Below the pieces are notes generated by a model. It did not search any database. It was given only the letters and a program-made list of their open reading frames with translations, and was not told where the DNA came from. From positions 434,001 through 498,000 of the forward strand of contig NJPS01000038.1 in assembly GCA_002946415.1 (NCBI GenBank): a stretch of 64,000 nt of DNA, given 5' to 3'. The position numbers and the translations under genes are program-made. How positions within the stretch are numbered: the first letter of the stretch is position 1; the number at the start of each line of letters is the position of its first letter. This document shows positions 59,588-64,000 of the stretch, one piece after another. Source of the stretch: Rutstroemia sp. NJR-2017a BVV2 (lineage: Eukaryota; Ascomycota; Leotiomycetes; Helotiales; Rutstroemiaceae).

Positions 59588-59740
59588 CTTTCGGCGCAGA
59601 ACTAGCAGGCCGACGACAACGCCTAAAGATATTTGGACAATAATATTCCAGATTATTTGGGATATTCATTTGAACATAGTCATCAGCTACAACATAAACC
59701 CTATTATCCCGATTCGGCCTGCTTTTTCTACCCTGGAGAG
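59588..59740 (+). mobile_element. MITE copy C (153 bp), with 5-bp flanking duplication
   Basis: Begins CTTTCGGCGCAGAACTAG and ends TTTTTCTACCCTGGAGAG. The inner arm is a perfect 10-bp inverted pair, AGCAGGCCGA and TCGGCCTGCT. ATTTGGACAATAA follows the left arm; the interior has TTGAACATAGTCATCAGC, close to copy B. CTTGA flanks both ends (59583-59587 and 59741-59745). No coding capacity. Confidence 0.88.
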
Positions 59741-60276
59741 CTTGACGTGACTTGCTCTGCAGTACAGATACAGTACCGAACGCTCTCCATACTTCGTATG
59801 CGGAGTATGTAGCAGATCTGCGCTCCACCTCAGCACAAGCATGCCCAGAAAACCCCAAGCAAAATCATTTACCTTAGTACCTTAACACCGATAAATATCT
59901 GTCCCACCTCTTAACTTACCTTTTGTATCACTAAGCACGATTTTCAAGATCACGAGCCCTACCTAGCAAATGCCAACGGCGCTCAAGGCTTAGCCAGGAA
60001 ATCCACACCAAGGCCTTGGAACCTTTATTTCGACATCCGATTTGATAACCCGATCTTTGTATCTCGCCCGAGGCATCGTTTACTTACTAAGTAGTACATC
60101 GGACCATACCTGAAAAGAAAAATAACACCACTCTAAGCCACCCATACACCATCATCTGCCGAAAGAATTTACCATAACCTTGCCATTGTCCTTGTCCCTG
60201 TCCTTAATCACCCGACAAAGACGGCGTTATCATAGAATTGATCATCTGGAAACGCGTGCAGTATCCTTCCAAGGTT

Positions 60277-60304
60277 GTGGACAGTGGACAGTGGACAGTG
60301 GACA
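60277..60304 (+). repeat. 7-bp tandem repeat GTGGACA, 4 copies
   Basis: Four perfect units ending 15 bp before the cyclophilin start codon, so probably within its 5' leader. Confidence 0.9.
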
Positions 60305-60319
60305 CACCCATTTCAGAAA

Positions 60320-61314
60320 ATGCCACCCACAGAACTACCCAAATCCGGCAATCCGCTGTAGGTGTCTATTCTCCAAAAGGGAAAGCTACTATTTTATTGA
60401 CGATTTGCCAGCGTCTTCTTTGACATCACCATCGGAGGTTAGTGGTTCCCCATATCCTGTTGCATCTCCGAGTCTGAAAGTCCCCGACCTTGCCACGAGA
60501 TCCAGTGATCTCTTTGTTCGTGTCATTCACGTGATTCATTTGTTGGTTCAGCCATGCCGTTTTGACTTCATGCTTTCGAGATGGCCTCAATGCTTTGAAG
60601 TGCTACTTTCCACTTGAAGCAGTGTCTGCGGTGTCCATCATAGACTGTTATCATGCGAACATCTATATTTGTCCTCCTCAATACCACCCAACCAGACCAT
60701 CTAACACCATCCAGGCGAGCCACTCGGCCGAATCCAATTCGAGCTCTTCGCAGATGTAGTTCCCAAAACCGCTGAAAACTTCCGCCAATTCTGCACCGGC
60801 GAAACGAAGAACAACCTCGGGCGACCCCAAGGCTACAAAGGCAGCAAGTTCCACCGAATCGTGAGTGTCCTCACCCCTCCCCAACCCAATCAACATCTAA
60901 CCTAACCCACCCCCTCAGATCAAAGACTTCATGTGCCAGGGAGGCGACTTCCTCAACGGAGACGGCACCGGCTCCACTTGCATCTACGGGCTCAAACAAT
61001 TCGAGGACGAAAACTTCACCATCAAGCACACCGAGCCGGGGCTTCTCTCTATGGCTGTACGTATGCTATTTATCTACTCCGAATGCACACTAAAACTAAC
61101 TTCCCCTCCCTCCCACCAGAACGCCGGCCCCAACACAAACGGCTCCCAGTTCTTCATCACCACAGTCCCCACCCCCTTTCTCGACAACAAACACGTAGTG
61201 TTCGGCAAAGTGGTGGACGGCATGGATGTAGTGCGCAAGATGGAAAATACCCGCACCAACGCGAAAGACGCGCCGAATCTCCCGGTTGTGATTTCGCTGT
61301 GCGGAGAGATGTAG
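60320..61314 (+). CDS. Cyclophilin, peptidyl-prolyl cis-trans isomerase H type
   Basis: Five exons: 60320-60357, 60412-60437, 60715-60860, 60919-61056, 61120-61314; 180 aa. The first two exons are 38 and 26 nt but splice in phase to give [20 protein letters not shown], the usual cyclophilin start. Active-site residues are seen in [15 protein letters not shown] (Arg, Phe, Met, Gln) and NGSQFFITT. The end [11 protein letters not shown] is typical of CypH/USA-CyP, a partner of the U4/U6.U5 snRNP in human cells, so a nuclear splicing role is likely but inferred. The residue equal to Trp121 of CypA is Phe ([13 protein letters not shown]), which usually weakens cyclosporin binding. Intron 2 (277 bp) is long for this window. 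Confidence 0.93.
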
Positions 61315-62864
61315 ATGGATGGTATGTCCGGATATGTAAATATAGAAATGGCGGAGAATAGAATCTAAAAATGCATCTTCGCGTGCGGATATTGATCATT
61401 CATGCGTTGACGCCAAACATAAACTCAGCGCCTGCGAATCTGCGAATACATACCCGTAGTCTAATTACAGGAACGGCCAGCAACGTAGATCTTAACTTAC
61501 CACCCAATACATTTTCTCTATCTCTATCTCACTTGTAATCACCCGTTCCCTCCCCTCGCTACATCTCCCGTTCCAGATTCCCTACCCCGGCGAGTAATTC
61601 TGAAACACGATACGTTTTCGCCTTTACCCCCGCCAGAAAAGTGTCATGTCGTGCGACGTCCTATCATCTCATCTTAATGTGGATGCGGATGGACGAGATA
61701 ATTTTTCTAAGATGCCGAGTCCCGATGTTTGTTTGGGGAGGGAGGGGGAGCAAAGCTTATGTGAGTTGGTCGGGTATCGAACGAACGAGTGAGAGGGTGT
61801 GTGCACGATTGGATAGGGGAGAGGGGAGCGGGGACGGGGGACGGTTGTGTGGATGAGATGAATGGGTTGGTGGATGGATATTGCGTGCATGTTCGGGAGA
61901 GAGATAGATGATGTGCATATGGTGTTTGATACGAGTAGGTAGGTACTAGGTGAGTGGAGATCGGATCGGGCCCGAGAAGTACACGCACGGGTGGATGGAT
62001 GCAGAGTGAGAATGTAAGTGATTGTGAAAGGATGGGTTGGTTGGTAGGTTCTGGATGTTTATCTTCTTTCTTCGGTTGTGGTTTCTGGCCCATTCAACTT
62101 AGAATGCGTACTTGTCACAAATTTGTCTCTCGGAGAAGGATCGCTCGTAGGATAGGGTCGATTTACAGTGAGGATAGCCCAAAAGGACTACTGTAGAACT
62201 TGATGTGAATGGAATCCTCACAAGTGGTGATGGAAGTGTAGGAACATTCAGTCGTGGATTTCTATGGCCGTTACTAAAGTTGTTAGACAACACATATCCC
62301 ATATGGAATCACATAATCGTTGATTGCAGTGGAGTGGCTAATGATTCACTAGCACCTGGTGATGAGCTCAAGTCACGGCAATAATGCATGCAGTTAAAAG
62401 ACAGCTAACCAGATGTATATTCAAATATGATAAACCCCATCTAACTGTCATAAGAACATGGCAACGAGTGTAGCAGTGGGTATCATGTATATAATCTAAC
62501 AAAGAGAGAAAAGAAATTGAAAGGTAAAAACGCCCCAAGTATCAAGCCAAAATGTGTACAAATGAAAATGCATCCTCCATAAACACCAAAACATCCCTGG
62601 GGGTATCTCATGAGCTCGAGTCGCCTCGAAAACTCTCTATCTGTAAATATGCCCTGTTTGCTAAACGCCGCGCGTCGTTATGAGAGAAAGAAATGTTTGC
62701 TCTGCGCCGGAACGAGAAATAGACCGATCTTGGAAGAATGTGATGAAGCTGAGTTTTGTTGCTAGACGAGTGCCTCCGACAAAGAATTTGAGATAATATA
62801 ATATATTGATTGCGCGATCATGATTAAAGTCTCATGGTCACTGGTAAACTCTGCGTTGGAGAGT
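61315..62864. other. Convergent intergenic region
   Basis: 1.55 kb between the cyclophilin stop and the stop of the last gene. G/A-rich plus strand around 61730-62040 produces long biased minus-strand ORFs that I do not accept. No RNA gene or repeat of note. Confidence 0.5.
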
Positions 62865-64000
62865 CTAGTAAATTCCACGACCGCGAATCCTGGGAGATCG
62901 TGCTATGAATGGCTGAACCACCGGGGGTCCTGATTTGTAAACATATCCTGTTGACCCAGCTGCTGCCGAACCCCCTGTTGCACTTGCCCCGCTTTGTGTG
63001 AGGGTGGTGGTTGAGGTGGACATTTGACGGCTGCTTGAGGAACCACCTGGTGCAGTTGGAGCAACGTAGCCGTTTGCCGTGCCATTGGCTATGACGCTAG
63101 CTGTATAGCCACCGGTTCCAGTAGCCTGAGCACCGCTAGAGGCGAAGACAGTGGGCGTGGCGAACAAGTCTGTGGTCGATCTGGTGGAGTATATCTTTTG
63201 GCTTGCGGTAGGATCAGCAACGAAAGGGTTGACCATCTGCGACCATTGAGCGTTGTAGTTGTAATCTTGTGGTGCAACATAGTTGACAGGCTGAGGACTT
63301 GAGCTGGCTTGAATGGCAATGTCTGCACAGATTGTGTAACTTTGGTTCGTCACAACCTTGCCCTGAAGGTCCAAGGTTGGCCAATCCCAAACCCAATAGA
63401 TAGAGTAGTTACTGTTGACTTTCACATCCGCCGGAATTTGAAAGTCAGTCTGGCACAGAAGACTCTTCCCCGAAATTGCAGTTTCATTGTGAGGATAGGC
63501 CTTGGCTCTCATCTGCGCAAGTGTCATGCCTTGAATTTCCAGCTTGTTGTCTCCGCTTGCGTTCTCGTTTCCATCAAGATAGCATTCCATGTCGTCAAAA
63601 TATTGAACGGCAAGAAGCTTCCCACGCTTATCCCCACCAGTTCCGTCTTTATTCCAGACTTTATGAATGGCGTTGTACTTGTCATCAACCTGAGGATTCT
63701 CGGTGCCATAGATATAGACGAGTCCGCTGCCGAACCCTTTGGTGCTAGTTGGAGTTGCCGCCTGCTTGGGCTCAGTGACATGTCCGTTCTCCGCATATCT
63801 GATGGCGACGAAATCTCCAGCAGATGCAGTCAACTGTGGAAATCCGGGGTAAGGAGCAGGAGCGCCTGGTTGTTGTTTGTCTGAGCAGATGTTGAAGGAG
63901 TCAGGGATGCCCTGAACTTGCCATACATTCGCGGTGAGGTTGGCGCCGGCCACTCGTGGGTAAAATCCTCTTGGGTAACCTGGGGTGCCCACAAAAGTTC
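62865..64000 (-). CDS. Secreted/cell-surface-type fungal protein (DUF7492-like), 5' end outside window
   Basis: Partial: about 378 codons to the stop at 62865, and the frame is still open at 64000. The visible part begins FVGTPGYPRGFYPRV and has two conserved-looking blocks: AGDFVAIRYAENGHVTEP, and KVWNKDGTGGDKRGKLLAVQYFDD. Then come a single LLCQTDFQIP and YSIYWVWDWPT. These resemble the fungal family labelled DUF7492, secreted proteins with a copper-oxygenase-like look (my recollection, not checked). Several N-glycosylation sites (NLT, NET, NYS, NQS) fit an extracellular location. The last 130 residues are a Ser/Thr/Gly/Ala-rich stalk ending in a basic SPRIRGRGIY tail; there is no clear GPI signal. 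The signal peptide should lie just beyond the window. Confidence 0.75.
   Translation of the reverse strand, partial: TFVGTPGYPRGFYPRVAGANLTANVWQVQGIPDSFNICSDKQQPGAPAPYPGFPQLTASAGDFVAIRYAENGHVTEPKQAATPTSTKGFGSGLVYIYGTENPQVDDKYNAIHKVWNKDGTGGDKRGKLLAVQYFDDMECYLDGNENASGDNKLEIQGMTLAQMRAKAYPHNETAISGKSLLCQTDFQIPADVKVNSNYSIYWVWDWPTLDLQGKVVTNQSYTICADIAIQASSSPQPVNYVAPQDYNYNAQWSQMVNPFVADPTASQKIYSTRSTTDLFATPTVFASSGAQATGTGGYTASVIANGTANGYVAPTAPGGSSSSRQMSTSTTTLTQSGASATGGSAAAGSTGYVYKSGPPVVQPFIARSPRIRGRGIY

Larger units (their letters stand above)
57692..60319. other. Intergenic region with MITE copy C and small tandem repeats
   Basis: 2.6 kb between diverging genes. Besides the MITE (59588-59740) it has a CACTACACGA repeat (59131-59165) and a GTGGACA repeat near the cyclophilin start. 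Short ORFs on both strands have no motifs. A purine-rich stretch with GTAAGA repeats is at about 58590-58615. Confidence 0.5.

Noticed and set aside
63309..63884. 191-codon plus-strand ORF
   Set aside because: Antisense to the conserved secreted-protein gene; no motif of its own.
1..64000. CRISPR arrays, prophage or bacterial operons
   Set aside because: No regular spaced repeats and no prokaryotic gene order; intron-rich eukaryotic genes throughout.

Overview
The window is filamentous ascomycete (Pezizomycotina) nuclear DNA. Genes are interrupted by many short introns (about 47-220 bp) with GTAAGT/GTATGT-type donors and YAG acceptors. They lie on both strands in no operon order, and the families are fungal: Mtc1, an RCK/Srk1 MAPKAP kinase, a CYP65-like P450, an Fcy2-type permease, a LicD/Mnn4-type protein and Vps8. 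A leotiomycete (Helotiales) origin is my impression only. I see no bacterial, viral or CRISPR sequence and no secure tRNA.

Layout. 1.9-8.1 kb: an unknown protein, a RidA deaminase and a stress-type protein kinase. 8.1-12.9 kb: gene-poor, with one MITE. 12.9-18.2 kb: divergent pair of Mtc1 and a nuclear-looking zinc-finger/AT-hook protein. 18.2-22.6 kb: mostly non-coding, with one tiny two-exon gene for a small secreted cysteine protein. 22.6-35.1 kb: an accessory-looking stretch with a purine/cytosine-type permease, a P450, a LicD-family secretory-pathway protein and a DHA2-type MFS transporter, separated by long spacers. 35.6-38.9 kb: divergent mitochondrial pair (cysteine-synthase-like Mcy1 and a MidA/NDUFAF7-like methyltransferase). 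39.2-46.5 kb: an unknown phospho-type protein, alanyl-tRNA synthetase, a small unknown acidic protein and a PPxY membrane protein. 47.3-48.4 kb: a methyltransferase gene broken by one in-frame stop. 48.9-57.7 kb: Vps8 (CORVET), a GPALPP1-like protein and a membrane RING-H2 ubiquitin ligase. 60.3-61.3 kb: a CypH-type cyclophilin. 62.9-64.0 kb: the 3' part of a secreted-protein gene that runs off the window.

I rebuilt the gene models by hand from splice signals, codon phase and family motifs; exon coordinates are given in each entry. Several genes exist only after splicing: cyclophilin exons 1-3, P450 exons 1-4, the secreted cysteine protein, and the zinc finger completed across an intron.

The main non-gene finding is a family of four short (143-158 bp) elements at about 11.9, 35.3, 48.6 and 59.6 kb. 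They share imperfect terminal inverted repeats of about 28 bp and a conserved interior. Two copies have perfect 5-bp flanking duplications, so I read them as a MITE family. Other points of interest are an in-frame upstream start on the AlaRS gene that adds a presequence without acidic residues, a gene whose five introns are all phase 2 with frame-preserving internal exons, and the single-stop methyltransferase with a MITE about 0.2 kb upstream.
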